From Legionella fairfieldensis ATCC 49588 (GTDB lineage Bacteria; Pseudomonadota; Gammaproteobacteria; Legionellales; Legionellaceae): 64,000 bases of DNA. The position numbers were made by a program, and so were the translations under genes. Shown one piece after another: positions 36,900 through 46,265 of the stretch (within the stretch, counting starts at the first letter, position 1; every line of letters begins with the position of its first letter). The notes beneath the pieces are model-generated. The model did not search any database. It was not told where the DNA came from and saw nothing but the letters and a program-made list of their open reading frames with translations. The stretch is from the NCBI RefSeq assembly GCF_000621525.1, contig NZ_JHYC01000013.1:26476-90475 (forward strand), given 5' to 3'.

Positions 36900-39092
36900 T
36901 TAATAAGCGGCTGAATTCGCTGTGATGTTTAAAGCACCGGTCAGATCACCAACAAGGAATCGAAATGCATTAAATGTTGGCGATACAGCGCCAAAAGTAA
37001 GACAAAGAGGTGCTTTAACCACAACATCGGTTTGTAGCAACAACCAGCTTCCATTATTAAGGGCATAAGTGCGTAAATAAAATTCCTCGTTATCATCTAT
37101 ATCGTCAACTTTTCCTATCGTATTAGAACCTCCTGCTTTTTCCTGAAATCCTACGACCTGGTATTGATTATTTTGATTGATTACTTGCAGGTATCCATTA
37201 GTCGCTGTGGAAATTTTTGTAGCAGGAATTAAAAAGGTATCTTCTCCAGGCAAACTGGGATTATTATCATCCGGAATGAAAAGAACCGGTTTATCATTTA
37301 GTAAAGGCCAGCTAGTCTCATACTGGTTTTTTGAAAAACTGATATCCCAGGTATTTCCACCCCCGGTAGTACTTTCAATTCCTGAATATTGAAGCGACAC
37401 ATAACAGGGAACACTGCCTAAATTAACACGGGTATCATTATAAACATTGGTGCAACCATCATTACCGACAGCGGCATAAAGTTGATCATAATCATTTGAT
37501 ACGGTTGAAGTATAATTGTTCCCGTCAAAAGCAACATTGCTTAATGTGGCTATCAAACTGGCTTTATTTGTATTGTAAAAATCATGATACGTACTCACCA
37601 GGTTCATGTAGTTTTGAGAAAAAAATTGCGTACCATTAAGCACGGTGGTATTAGGATAATCAGAATCATAGAAAGCTAAAAGCGATGGGAAATAAATTTG
37701 TAATCCGAATGAATCTTGTCTATTTGCACTGTTTTGATAATACTTCACGGCATATTGAGTAGAACTAATCAAATAATTTGACGTAAATTGTAATGTCGCA
37801 TCTGCCGGGAATTGCTCTGTGATTGCTTTGGCAAATCCAATTAAATCAACCAGATCAAAACTGTCATTATCCCATACCGATGTTGCATAGTCAGGGGCTT
37901 TAAGTCTGCCTCGCGCAAGATTTTTCCAGTCTGTAATAGTCGTTGTATAAGGTTGCAATGCGGTTGCAAAATTAGTAATGGCAGTGAGTAAACTGGGTAT
38001 GGCTGAAGAATCAATAACTGATAGAGTGGTGGAATCTCCTTTATTTTGATTGGTATAACCGTTGACAATTTCAATACCAATCCTTAAGCCATCAGCCATT
38101 GGATGGGTATTAATGTAATTGAGGAAGGTATTATACTGCCAGCTTTTTCCAGGTTCGAGATCTTCGGAGGCTACGTAATAGTTCGTATAAGGATATAATC
38201 CCGCAAGTGTTTCAATATTGCCCAACAAGCAGGCATCAAAGCCAATAATTTCGAATCGTTTACCTGTATTGTTATAGGCGCCCATCGTTGCTGCGGCCAA
38301 TTGATTGATGGGGGTGGAACGAATAGATTGAGGGAACAGTTCATCCCCACCAAAACCCCCATTGGGGCCACCACCATGATCCCAATAGACAACTATATAT
38401 CGATCAGCGGGAAAGGTGCGAACACCCCAGACCAGAAAATCCTGAATCGTGCTGGTAGCACCCATATTGATGCGGCCGAGGTCTTTAATTAAAGCAAGAC
38501 TGCCGGGTAAAACAAGCTTGCGTTGAACGGTTTGCCAACCTGGTTTTAAAGAGCCGCCTGTTTCAATAACAATATTCATGTTTTTGGAAGAGCCGACTTG
38601 CATCATTTGATTAATATTGGCTGTGGCAGTATGATCATTGCGCTCTAAATCAGCCCCCACTATATAAACTAAAACCGTATATTTAGCTTGGGTAACGTTT
38701 AAAATAATTGGGCTTATCAGTGGGGCTCTGCCACCATAATTAATACTTAAATAACGATTAAGCAGACCTGCCTGTACAGGATTGTTAAGTGTCACTGTAA
38801 TTGAACAATTTGCATTGGGGGCAATGTAAGTACCACAGGTGGTACTTGTTATGAGGGCTGTATTCGCTTGATTGCCGTCATTATTAATAATAGAGATACT
38901 TTTTAGAGGTAGACTTTGGGTTTGTACATTATTATGAATAGTATAATGAAGGGTTTGAACTTGCCCTATTGCCATGTCGTGAGCGGCAGGCGCTGAGATA
39001 AAAGTGAGTGGTAACACGCCGGCGTTGATTGAGTTTGACCAAAAACAAATAACCGTTAACAGATAAAAATAATGTCGTAAATAATGGCACAT
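36900..39092 (-). CDS. Secreted clostripain-family (C11) cysteine peptidase
   Basis: The 730 residues start with a signal peptide (about 1-24), then an Ig-like N-terminal domain of about 110 residues (choice-of-anchor type; SITVTLNNPVQAGLL). The peptidase C11 domain (about 145-430) contains YIVGADLER, the catalytic His in VVYWDHGGGP and the catalytic Cys in GFDACLLG. Clostripain-family enzymes cleave after Arg or Lys and are exported; this one should be extracellular or surface-bound, perhaps through the type II system (inference). The C-terminal 250 residues are beta-rich and unrecognised. The gene is monocistronic; a palindrome ATCCCCCTT..AAGGGGGAT (36870-36889) lies past its 3' end. Confidence 0.87.
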   Translation of the reverse strand: MCHYLRHYFYLLTVICFWSNSINAGVLPLTFISAPAAHDMAIGQVQTLHYTIHNNVQTQSLPLKSISIINNDGNQANTALITSTTCGTYIAPNANCSITVTLNNPVQAGLLNRYLSINYGGRAPLISPIILNVTQAKYTVLVYIVGADLERNDHTATANINQMMQVGSSKNMNIVIETGGSLKPGWQTVQRKLVLPGSLALIKDLGRINMGATSTIQDFLVWGVRTFPADRYIVVYWDHGGGPNGGFGGDELFPQSIRSTPINQLAAATMGAYNNTGKRFEIIGFDACLLGNIETLAGLYPYTNYYVASEDLEPGKSWQYNTFLNYINTHPMADGLRIGIEIVNGYTNQNKGDSTTLSVIDSSAIPSLLTAITNFATALQPYTTTITDWKNLARGRLKAPDYATSVWDNDSFDLVDLIGFAKAITEQFPADATLQFTSNYLISSTQYAVKYYQNSANRQDSFGLQIYFPSLLAFYDSDYPNTTVLNGTQFFSQNYMNLVSTYHDFYNTNKASLIATLSNVAFDGNNYTSTVSNDYDQLYAAVGNDGCTNVYNDTRVNLGSVPCYVSLQYSGIESTTGGGNTWDISFSKNQYETSWPLLNDKPVLFIPDDNNPSLPGEDTFLIPATKISTATNGYLQVINQNNQYQVVGFQEKAGGSNTIGKVDDIDDNEEFYLRTYALNNGSWLLLQTDVVVKAPLCLTFGAVSPTFNAFRFLVGDLTGALNITANSAAY

Positions 39093-39122
39093 AGATCAAT
39101 TGCATCCTTCAATGTAAGCGTT

Positions 39123-39265
39123 CACACAATGACGTCAACTTAAAACCGATTTTCATTAGCTGTGTTCTACAACTTGCCTGCGGGAAGCCAGAATTGAACA
39201 ACGTTCTGGATCCACGGACAAGCCGTGGAACGTAGGTATTCCTTTTAAGTTGACGCCATTGAGTG
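39123..39265. repeat. 143-bp element with 23-bp terminal inverted repeats
   Basis: CAC(A)CAATG(A)CGTCAACTTAAAA at 39123-39145 is mirrored at 39243-39265 with two mismatches. Between them a nested hairpin (CCACGG, ACAAG, CCGTGG, flanked by ACGTT/AACGT) resembles the hairpin of the other palindromic repeats, including the trailing GGAACGTAGG. The left edge also touches GTAAGCGTTCAC (39114-39125), the end motif of the MITE-like element. It has no coding capacity and lies between the C11 peptidase and barrel genes. Confidence 0.7.
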
Positions 39266-39363
39266 TTCACATCCTATTTAAAAAACGGCTTATTGGCGCC
39301 TATTCGCTAAATCAAACCGTTCACCAAGATTCAAGCACACTTTTTAAGCGAGCACTGTTTCCC

Positions 39364-40146
39364 CTAAATTTTTAAATGAACTCCAGCCAGGATAGCGGAA
39401 GAATGTAGAGAGAATTGTGCCGGCGTAATTATCGCAGGTTCTCCATTTAGTATTCCATAACGTGCTGTTTTTATTTCATTCAATCGGGTATAAAGATATT
39501 CAAGAGAAACACTTAAATGAGAAGTCCAACCATAAGAAACTCCGGCACCAACTTCTGAAACAAAGCCGTTTTTGCTACTGTTTTTTAAATGAAGTCCGCC
39601 ACCATAAACACCCGCATTTGGCCTGTCTTCATAATGAAGACGTGTCCAACCGTTGCCGATACCGCCTGTCAAAAACAGGGAAACCTGGTGGAAGGATGCA
39701 ACCGTTAGCGCTAAATCAGCCATGAGTTGAGTGCTGCTAATTGATAAATAATAAGTATAATTATCCATAAGAGGATCCTGGTATTGCTCAATTTGTCCTT
39801 GAATAGAATGATCAAAAATCTCGTGACTCATATAACGCAGGTTTATGGCAGTTTTGAGTCCCGGAAATAATTGGACACCAGAAATAGAAAGGTAGGTATT
39901 TAAGGGTATTAGATAAGCAAACCCAAGTCCCAGTTCACCGGCGTCAGGGTTATGAGTTTGGCGCAAATTGTCTGTTTCTGTGTCTGTGACCCCAAAAGTG
40001 GAATCCCCTGCATCTAACCGGGCAGCACCGGCATTGGCGGATAATTCAAACGAATTTTGATTAAAAACACTTGGCCAAACAGCATAAGAAGAACATGAAA
40101 ATAAGAAAAGACTCAAACAACCAAACTTGATCAACGAAGACATCAT
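39364..40146 (-). CDS. Outer-membrane beta-barrel protein
   Basis: The 260 residues start with a signal peptide (about 1-22, ending SSYA) and continue as alternating amphipathic strands with frequent aromatic ends (FAYLIPL, YYLSISSTQLMADLALTV, GWTSHLSVSLEYLYTRLNEI), the pattern of 8-stranded OmpA/opacity-type barrels common among Legionella surface proteins. It ends SAILAGVHLKI, a plausible last strand although without a terminal Phe. Function is unknown. It is monocistronic, with a repeat on each side. Confidence 0.75.
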   Translation of the reverse strand: MMSSLIKFGCLSLFLFSCSSYAVWPSVFNQNSFELSANAGAARLDAGDSTFGVTDTETDNLRQTHNPDAGELGLGFAYLIPLNTYLSISGVQLFPGLKTAINLRYMSHEIFDHSIQGQIEQYQDPLMDNYTYYLSISSTQLMADLALTVASFHQVSLFLTGGIGNGWTRLHYEDRPNAGVYGGGLHLKNSSKNGFVSEVGAGVSYGWTSHLSVSLEYLYTRLNEIKTARYGILNGEPAIITPAQFSLHSSAILAGVHLKI

Positions 40147-40452
40147 TTAAATTTAAAATCCTTTTATCTCAATAACGGGAGAAACAGAACTCCAGGAAGC
40201 GATATATTACTCGATTTGAAAATTAGCGCAATACTGATGTGTTAAAAGCAAGAATATAAGGTTCTTGATTAAAGAACTTTATCATTCTCTTTGAAAAGTG
40301 TTTTCAAACAGGGCAAACACATCTAAATTTTTGTTCGTTATGCACGATCTTGAATAGCGACTGAAGCTTCCGCGCATAAAGCGCGGAACGTAGGCGTTGT
40401 GATCTTATAAAGCTTCTATTCGATGCGTTTACCTTGTATTTTCAGATGAAAA
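40147..40452. other. Non-coding gap between the barrel gene and fabI
   Basis: About 300 bases without an ORF I can support. It holds the upstream region of the barrel gene and repeat copy 3 (40360-40438). I see no terminator with a T-run. Confidence 0.5.
40360..40438 (-). repeat. Palindromic intergenic repeat, copy 3
   Basis: On the minus strand: GTAAACGCATCGAATAG, a spacer, then a perfect 8-bp hairpin (TTCCGCGC, ATAAA, GCGCGGAA at 40368-40388). It aligns well with copy 2 and sits 15 bases after the fabI stop. Confidence 0.65.
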
Positions 40453-41244
40453 TTATTCTGCGTCCAGATTCGACATGGATACGGCGTGATATCCGGCATC
40501 CACATGAATTACCTCAGCAGTGATCCCTGAAGCCAGATCGGAGCATAAAAACGCTGCTGTATTGCCTACTTCTTCCGCGCTGACGTTTCTTTTTAACGGT
40601 GTTACATTGGCGTAGGCGTTTTGCATTTTCCGAAAGTCCTTAATACCGGCAGCAGCCAATGTTTTGATAGGCCCGGCTGAAATGGCATTAACACGCAAAC
40701 CTTTAGATCCCAGGCTGGCTGCAAGATAGCGCACGGAAGCTTCAAGACTGGCTTTGGCTATACCCATTACGTTGTAATTAGGTACAGCTTTTTCTGCACC
40801 GTAATAGCTTAGCGTTAAGATGGCTCCTGCAGTATCTTGCATCATCGGTAAAGCCGCTTTTGCCAGACCTATTAAACTATAGGCACTAATATCATGGGCA
40901 ATACGAAAACCATCCCTGCTGACATGCTCGATGAAGTCACCGCTAATTTGATCAGCAGGAGCAAACGCTACGGAATGAATAAGAATATCCAGTTTGTCCC
41001 ATTGATGGCTTAATTGTTCAAATACATTTTGAATATCGGCATCATTAGCGACATCGCAAGGAAAAGTGAGGCTCGAATTAAATTCTGCAGCCATGGTTTC
41101 AACTCTGTTTTGCAGTTTTTCATTCTGATAGGTAAAAGCGAGTTCAGCACCCTGTTCGTGAAACGCTTTGGCAATTCCATAAGCAATAGAGCGATTGCTT
41201 GCCAAGCCAACAATCAGTGCTTTTTTTCCTTGTAAAAATCCCAT
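40453..41244 (-). CDS. fabI: Enoyl-[acyl-carrier-protein] reductase (NADH)
   Basis: FabI reduces trans-2-enoyl-ACP in the last step of each fatty acid elongation cycle. The 263 residues carry the FabI cofactor motif [13 protein letters not shown] (residues 13-25) instead of the usual SDR glycine motif, [11 protein letters not shown], and the catalytic triad positions Y147, Y157 and K164 in [20 protein letters not shown]. The [12 protein letters not shown] segment is the substrate-binding loop. Upstream udk is 12 bases away in the same direction, so they may share a transcript. Confidence 0.95.
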   Translation of the reverse strand: MGFLQGKKALIVGLASNRSIAYGIAKAFHEQGAELAFTYQNEKLQNRVETMAAEFNSSLTFPCDVANDADIQNVFEQLSHQWDKLDILIHSVAFAPADQISGDFIEHVSRDGFRIAHDISAYSLIGLAKAALPMMQDTAGAILTLSYYGAEKAVPNYNVMGIAKASLEASVRYLAASLGSKGLRVNAISAGPIKTLAAAGIKDFRKMQNAYANVTPLKRNVSAEEVGNTAAFLCSDLASGITAEVIHVDAGYHAVSMSNLDAE

Positions 41245-41256
41245 CTTCTTCTCCTC

Positions 41257-41892
41257 TCAATCGGTTGTGTGCGTTGCCAGTAGTTCGCGCATTTTTGCCT
41301 GAATCATATCAATAGCAATACGATTTTCCCCCCCACGAGGAACGATAATATCTGCATAACGACTTGATGGTTCAATAAATTGCAGATACATAGGTCTTAC
41401 TGTGGTTTCATATTGATGAACAACGGACTCAAATGAACGATGCCGTTCAACTACGTCTCGTTTAAGACGACGAGTCAGGCAAACATCCAGAGGCGTTGAC
41501 ATGAAAATACGTATATCCATAACTTCGCGTAACGCTTTATCGGTAAAGAGTAAGATTCCCTCCAGAACAATAATAGCGTGTCGCCCAATATGACGGGTTT
41601 CCGGTAAACGAATATGTTTTGAATGGGAGTAAATAGGTATATCTACTGACTCACCTTGCTGCAAACTGCGTAAATGGTTGCAAAGCAAGGTATGATCAAA
41701 CGCTTCAGGGTGATCGTAATTGATTGTTTCTCGCTCAGCAAAAGGAAGATGGCTGTTATCTTTATAATAGGCATCTTCAGAAATGACAACAACCTGCTCT
41801 GAACCGAGTTCATTAACAATTGTATTGGCCAGCAGACTTTTTCCGGAGGCAGAAGGGCCGGAGATCCCAATAATAATGGCTTGTTTGCTCAT
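41257..41892 (-). CDS. udk: Uridine kinase
   Basis: Udk phosphorylates uridine and cytidine with ATP or GTP (pyrimidine salvage). From ATG at 41892 the product is 211 residues, matching E. coli Udk; upstream in-frame codons are rejected because the P-loop normally starts near residue 10. Motifs: GISGPSASGKS (9-19), SEDAYYKD, NYDHPEAFDH and the TRRLKRDVVERHRS lid. The ribosome-binding site is weak. fabI follows 12 bases downstream. Confidence 0.94.
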   Translation of the reverse strand: MSKQAIIIGISGPSASGKSLLANTIVNELGSEQVVVISEDAYYKDNSHLPFAERETINYDHPEAFDHTLLCNHLRSLQQGESVDIPIYSHSKHIRLPETRHIGRHAIIVLEGILLFTDKALREVMDIRIFMSTPLDVCLTRRLKRDVVERHRSFESVVHQYETTVRPMYLQFIEPSSRYADIIVPRGGENRIAIDMIQAKMRELLATHTTD

Positions 41893-42010
41893 GGTGATAC
41901 TATTCAAAATTTTGTGCAAATAGTAAGCCTTTATGACGATAAATTCAATCTGTAGGAAGGTATTATTGATGATTATATGCAAGGCAAACGGGATGCTTGT
42001 TTATCAGATG

Positions 42011-42565
42011 CTATTTAATTGACTGGTTATTGCGCTTTAAAAGAACATATAAGGCACCACAACCGCCGTGATGTGCAAGAGCGCTATGAAACGCCAGTAC
42101 CTGAGAGAATTGCGGAAGCCAATGGTTAACCAGATTTTTTAAGATAGGTGCTTCCCCGCGGTGACCGCCTTTGCCGTGAATAATTAAAAGACAACGATGG
42201 CCTTTCTCATTTTGCTGCGCTATGAATTTTATAAGGGAATCTCTTGCCGAGTCAGGTTTTAAACCATGTAAATCCAATTTTCCCTGATATGGGATTTGTC
42301 CTTTTCGTAGCTCGCGCAGACGTGTGGCGGGAATGGAATGACTACAATAAGATAAGATGGTATCTGATTGAACTTCTTCCTGATAATAATCAGATAAGTA
42401 TATGGTTTTCGTGCGCTTTTGCATTACCCGGTCGTTACTTTTTTTTCTGACTGGTAAAGTTTCAGGCGCCGTAAAAATTTTCTTGTTTTCTTGCAAAGGC
42501 TTAACGTCTTTCATCATCTCACGAAATAAAGCCTTGTCTTGTTCAGACAGGAAATTTTTAGGCAT
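42011..42565 (-). CDS. Smr-domain protein (YdaL/SmrA-like nuclease candidate)
   Basis: The 184 residues have a basic N-terminal region and a C-terminal Smr domain (about 95-180) with the signature LDLHGLKPDSAR, the helix RDSLIKFIAQ and the strand-loop CLLIIHGKGG. Stand-alone Smr proteins can nick nucleic acids, and some family members cleave mRNA at stalled ribosomes. The DLHG and HGKGG motifs thought to be catalytic are intact. It is divergent from prmB, 214 bases away. Confidence 0.87.
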   Translation of the reverse strand: MPKNFLSEQDKALFREMMKDVKPLQENKKIFTAPETLPVRKKSNDRVMQKRTKTIYLSDYYQEEVQSDTILSYCSHSIPATRLRELRKGQIPYQGKLDLHGLKPDSARDSLIKFIAQQNEKGHRCLLIIHGKGGHRGEAPILKNLVNHWLPQFSQVLAFHSALAHHGGCGALYVLLKRNNQSIK

Positions 42566-42779
42566 AGCAATAATTATTAAGTCACATTATTAAATTATAT
42601 CGTATTTGTTAACGTCATAGAGAAAGCCTGTTTAAAAAAACATTCCCTCAAGAAAATTTTCTTTAATTTGCCGGAGGGAAACCTTTTGATTAATTATCCC
42701 TATGAATTACGTACAAATTGTGATAATCATGTGCTAATTATGTTTTATCCGTGATTAAACTACGAAAATGTGATGCCCT

Positions 42780-43694
42780 ATGAATGATTCTTATTTAGCA
42801 CTTACGAGAAATTTTGAAACTATTGTTGATTTTTTGCGGTTTGGTCTAACGGAAGCTCAGAAGGCCAATCTTTATTATGGTCATGGCACTGATAATGCCT
42901 GGGACGATATGCTCGCCCTGATTTTGGGTAGTTTATCCTTGCCTTTAGAACTGGACCCCTTATTTTTACAAAGCCGTTTGACTGATTTTGAAAAACAGCA
43001 ACTGGCGAGCCGGCTTTCGCAGCGTATTCTTGAAAGAATACCTGTCCCCTATATTACTAATCAAGCTTACTTTTGTGAATTGCCTTTTTATGTGGATGAA
43101 CGGGTGTTGATTCCTCGCTCACCGTTTGCCGAATTGATTAAGCAGCAATTTTCTCCCTGGTTAGAGGCGAATAAGGTTGAACGGGTGCTTGATCTTTGTA
43201 CTGGCAGCGGCTGCATTGCTATTGCCTGTAGCTATGCTTTTCCCGAAGCCCTTATTGATGCAGTCGATATTTCGCCGGCTGCTCTGGAAGTTGCTGCAAT
43301 GAATCGCGAGCGTCATGGTTTACAAGACCTATTAACGCTCATTGAATCGGATTGTTGGGACAAAGTACCCAAGGTGCGTTATGATTTAATCGTTTCCAAT
43401 CCTCCTTACGTGGGGCGCGAGGAAATGCAGACATTGCCTGCGGAATATCATCATGAACCGGTGCTTGCCCTGGAAACAGGTAATAATGGTCTGGCGCTTG
43501 TGGAAAAAATTCTGGCGAAAGCTGCTGATTATTTAACCGAACAGGGTCTATTAGTTGTTGAAGTAGGAAATAGTGAGGACGCGCTTATCGAAGCTTATCC
43601 GGATGTCCCTTTTATGTGGCTCGATTTTGAAAATGGTGGGCAAGGTGTTTTTTTGTTAACCTTTGAGCAATTAAAAACGCATTTTGCATCTTGA
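42780..43694 (+). CDS. prmB: Ribosomal protein L3 glutamine methyltransferase
   Basis: PrmB N5-methylates a glutamine of ribosomal protein L3 with SAM. The 304 residues have the N-terminal helical domain (about 1-95) and the class I MTase fold with VLDLCTGSGCIAIACSYAFP (motif I, about 137-156) and the glutamine-binding NPPYV at residues 207-211, preceded by SDCWDKVPKVRYDLIV. Gene order prmB-aroC-asd is standard. It overlaps nothing; aroC starts 12 bases later and is probably co-transcribed. Confidence 0.95.
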   Translation: MNDSYLALTRNFETIVDFLRFGLTEAQKANLYYGHGTDNAWDDMLALILGSLSLPLELDPLFLQSRLTDFEKQQLASRLSQRILERIPVPYITNQAYFCELPFYVDERVLIPRSPFAELIKQQFSPWLEANKVERVLDLCTGSGCIAIACSYAFPEALIDAVDISPAALEVAAMNRERHGLQDLLTLIESDCWDKVPKVRYDLIVSNPPYVGREEMQTLPAEYHHEPVLALETGNNGLALVEKILAKAADYLTEQGLLVVEVGNSEDALIEAYPDVPFMWLDFENGGQGVFLLTFEQLKTHFAS

Positions 43695-43706
43695 GGTAGC
43701 AATCCA

Positions 43707-44765
43707 ATGAGCGGAAATACGTTTGGTAAATTGTTTGCTGTAACGACTTTTGGCGAAAGCCATGGCGCTGCGTTGGGTTGCGTTATTGATGGTTGTCCTC
43801 CAGGTTTGGCCTTGTCTGCTGAGGATATTCAACCTTTTCTTGATCGGCGCAAACCGGGACAATCCAAATATACCAGTCAACGGCGGGAAGTTGATAAAGT
43901 TGAAGTGCTTTCAGGTGTTTTTAATGGATTGACGACAGGTACTCCCATTGCTTTATTAACAGGTAATCACGATCAACGCCCCCGTGATTATGATGACATT
44001 AAGGATCTTTTCCGCCCGGGACATGCTGATTTTACTTATCATCATAAATATGGCCATCGTGATTATCGTGGTGGCGGGCGTTCTTCGGCACGAGAAACCG
44101 TTGCCAGAGTAGCTGCTGGTGCAGTTGCCCGCCTTTATTTACAACGAGTTGTTGGTGTTACCATTACAGGTTATCTACAGCAGCTGGGAACACTTGTTAT
44201 TGATTATATCGATGATCAGGAAATAAATAAAAATCCTTTCTTCTGTCCTAATCAGGCACAAGTGCAAGCCCTTGCCAGTTATATTGATGCCTTACGGCGG
44301 CAAGGTGATTCAGTGGGGGCACGGGTGCGAGTCACCGCCCGGGGCGTACCTGTAGGGCTTGGTGATCCGGTTTTTGATAAACTTGATGCCACGCTGGCTT
44401 ACGCCATGATGTCGATCAATGCGGTGAAAGGGGTAGAAATCGGTACAGGTTTTGGCGTAGTTGGCCAACTGGGTAGTGAACATCGGGATGAAATGACCCA
44501 ACAAGGTTTTCTCAGTAATAATGCGGGAGGAATACTGGGCGGTATTTCAACAGGACAGCCTATAGAGGTAAGTCTGGCTTTAAAGCCAGCATCCAGTATT
44601 GTGAAACCTGGGAAAACAATTAATATCTACGGAGAGGAAGTCATGGCTGTTACTAAAGGACGTCATGATCCTTGCGTTGGTATTCGTGCAGTGCCTATCG
44701 CTGAAGCAATGATGGCTCTGGTATTAATGGATCACTATTTGCGTGATAAAGCGCAAAATAAATAG
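43707..44765 (+). CDS. aroC: Chorismate synthase
   Basis: AroC converts 5-enolpyruvylshikimate 3-phosphate to chorismate using reduced FMN, the last common step of aromatic amino acid synthesis. The 352 residues show the signatures [19 protein letters not shown] (about 14-32), [23 protein letters not shown] region (about 107-130), RVAAGAVAR and the C-terminal [19 protein letters not shown] hairpin after the gene (AGGCTTTG/CAAAGCCT, 44794-44819) may end the transcript. Confidence 0.96.
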   Translation: MSGNTFGKLFAVTTFGESHGAALGCVIDGCPPGLALSAEDIQPFLDRRKPGQSKYTSQRREVDKVEVLSGVFNGLTTGTPIALLTGNHDQRPRDYDDIKDLFRPGHADFTYHHKYGHRDYRGGGRSSARETVARVAAGAVARLYLQRVVGVTITGYLQQLGTLVIDYIDDQEINKNPFFCPNQAQVQALASYIDALRRQGDSVGARVRVTARGVPVGLGDPVFDKLDATLAYAMMSINAVKGVEIGTGFGVVGQLGSEHRDEMTQQGFLSNNAGGILGGISTGQPIEVSLALKPASSIVKPGKTINIYGEEVMAVTKGRHDPCVGIRAVPIAEAMMALVLMDHYLRDKAQNK

Positions 44766-44793
44766 TCCTTGATAGCTATTCCTGAGATAGGAT

Positions 44794-44819
44794 AGGCTTT
44801 GCAACTATTATCAAAGCCT
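44794..44819 (+). terminator. Hairpin after aroC
   Basis: AGGCTTTG, ten-base loop, CAAAGCCT, then a T-rich stretch (TTATTCTAATTTTCTT); a moderate terminator candidate. Confidence 0.5.
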
Positions 44820-44854
44820 TATTCTAATTTTCTTATTTGAGGTATTGGAGAGTA

Positions 44855-45877
44855 ATGAGTAAAAAACTGAATATTGCTGTTGTCGGTGCAACAGGTGCTG
44901 TAGGAGAAACAATGCTCGCTGTTTTGGAAGAGCGACATTTTCCTGTGGCGAATCTTTATCCTCTTGCCAGCTCCCGTTCTGTAGATAAAACGGTAACCTT
45001 TAACAAGGAGCTTCTGAATGTAGAAGATGTGGCCAATTTTGATTTCAGCCAGGCGGATCTTGCTTTATTTTCTGCAGGGGGTTCTGTATCCAGGGAGTTT
45101 GCTCCAATTGCTGCGCGAGCGGGCTGTATTGTCATTGATAATACCTCTTGTTTTCGGTATGACAATGATATTCCGCTTGTAGTTCCCGAAGTGAATGCGC
45201 ACCGCATCGCGGATTACACTCATCGGGGTATTATTGCTAATCCAAATTGTTCAACCATTCAAATGGTTGTCGCTTTAAAACCTTTGTATGATGCAGCCGG
45301 AATTGCGCGGATTAATGTCGCAACTTATCAGGCTGTTTCTGGTACAGGTAAAAAAGCCATTGCTGAACTTGTCGCTCAAATGGGTGAGTTATTAAATGGC
45401 CGGCCTGTCAAGTCAGTAGTTTATCCTCAACAAATAGCTTTTAACGTATTACCTCATATTGATGAGTTTCAGGAAAATGGGTACACCCGCGAAGAAATGA
45501 AAATGGTCTGGGAAACAAGAAAAATCATGGAGGATGAAACCATCCTTGTGAATCCGACCACAGTTCGTGTACCTGTGCTTTATGGTCATTCTGAAGCAAT
45601 TCATGTTGAACTGAAAGCACCTTTAACGGTAGATAAGGCACGCAAACTGCTTGCCAATGCGCCTGGCGTAAAATTAATAGACTCTCCCTCGAAATTACAA
45701 TATCCGACACCGATTACTCATGCAGTCGGACAGGATGAGGTTTTTGTAGGACGTATTCGCCAGGATATTTCCCATCCTTGTGGTTTAAACTTGTGGGTGG
45801 TCGCGGATAATGTGCGTAAAGGGGCTGCAACCAATGCGGTACAAATCGCTGAAATTCTGCAACGTGACTATTTATGA
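44855..45877 (+). CDS. asd: Aspartate-semialdehyde dehydrogenase
   Basis: Asd makes aspartate semialdehyde for lysine/diaminopimelate, methionine and threonine synthesis. From ATG at 44855 (behind GGAG) the 340 residues begin MSKKLNIAVVGATGAVGETM with the NADP-binding glycine motif; a longer upstream start is rejected. The catalytic Cys is C132 in NPNCSTIQM, with YQAVSGTGKKA and HIDEFQENGYTREEMKM following. The downstream small gene and ankH follow within 16 and 9 bases, so an effector-like gene may be transcribed with this housekeeping enzyme. Confidence 0.95.
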   Translation: MSKKLNIAVVGATGAVGETMLAVLEERHFPVANLYPLASSRSVDKTVTFNKELLNVEDVANFDFSQADLALFSAGGSVSREFAPIAARAGCIVIDNTSCFRYDNDIPLVVPEVNAHRIADYTHRGIIANPNCSTIQMVVALKPLYDAAGIARINVATYQAVSGTGKKAIAELVAQMGELLNGRPVKSVVYPQQIAFNVLPHIDEFQENGYTREEMKMVWETRKIMEDETILVNPTTVRVPVLYGHSEAIHVELKAPLTVDKARKLLANAPGVKLIDSPSKLQYPTPITHAVGQDEVFVGRIRQDISHPCGLNLWVVADNVRKGAATNAVQIAEILQRDYL

Positions 45878-45893
45878 TTTATACTAGATTATT

Positions 45894-46256
45894 ATGAGCA
45901 ATAATAGATCAAATAATCGACAAAGCTCTCTTTTAGTCGATGAAACGTTCATGATGGAACAAACGAGAAGAGAAGCTGAGCAGGAGGGGCATCGGAAGTT
46001 GGCCAGGGTTCACGTGCGGGAGCACAGTGAAGCACAGGCGTCACCAGAAGGAGAGTTGCAAAATAGCATTCAGGAACATCCCTGGTTCAATTCTCAGCGT
46101 TACGACGGGGTTGATTCTGATACAAATCCACTGCCGCCTTTAAATACCGATGCGCGTCGGGAATACGATAATGCTAAACGGGAGCAGCAATTAGAGCTGC
46201 AAATGCGTTTGGGTCTGATGCCAAAAATGGGGTCTACGCCTGAACCCAAACCCTAG
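45894..46256 (+). CDS. Small hydrophilic protein of unknown function between asd and ankH
   Basis: The 120 residues are highly charged and polar with no hydrophobic segment: an N-terminal Asn/Ser-rich stretch, acidic-basic helices (about 18-45, EQTRREAEQEGHRKLARV) and a Pro-rich tail (TPEPKP). It is likely intrinsically disordered or partly helical. It sits 16 bases after asd and 9 bases before ankH, in the same operon. No family is recognised; it may be genus-specific. Confidence 0.6.
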   Translation: MSNNRSNNRQSSLLVDETFMMEQTRREAEQEGHRKLARVHVREHSEAQASPEGELQNSIQEHPWFNSQRYDGVDSDTNPLPPLNTDARREYDNAKREQQLELQMRLGLMPKMGSTPEPKP

Positions 46257-46265
46257 GGATCTTAA

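Noticed and set aside
41893..41982. N-terminal extension of uridine kinase
   Set aside because: The extension is AT-rich and unlike the family; MSKQ at 41892 gives normal length.
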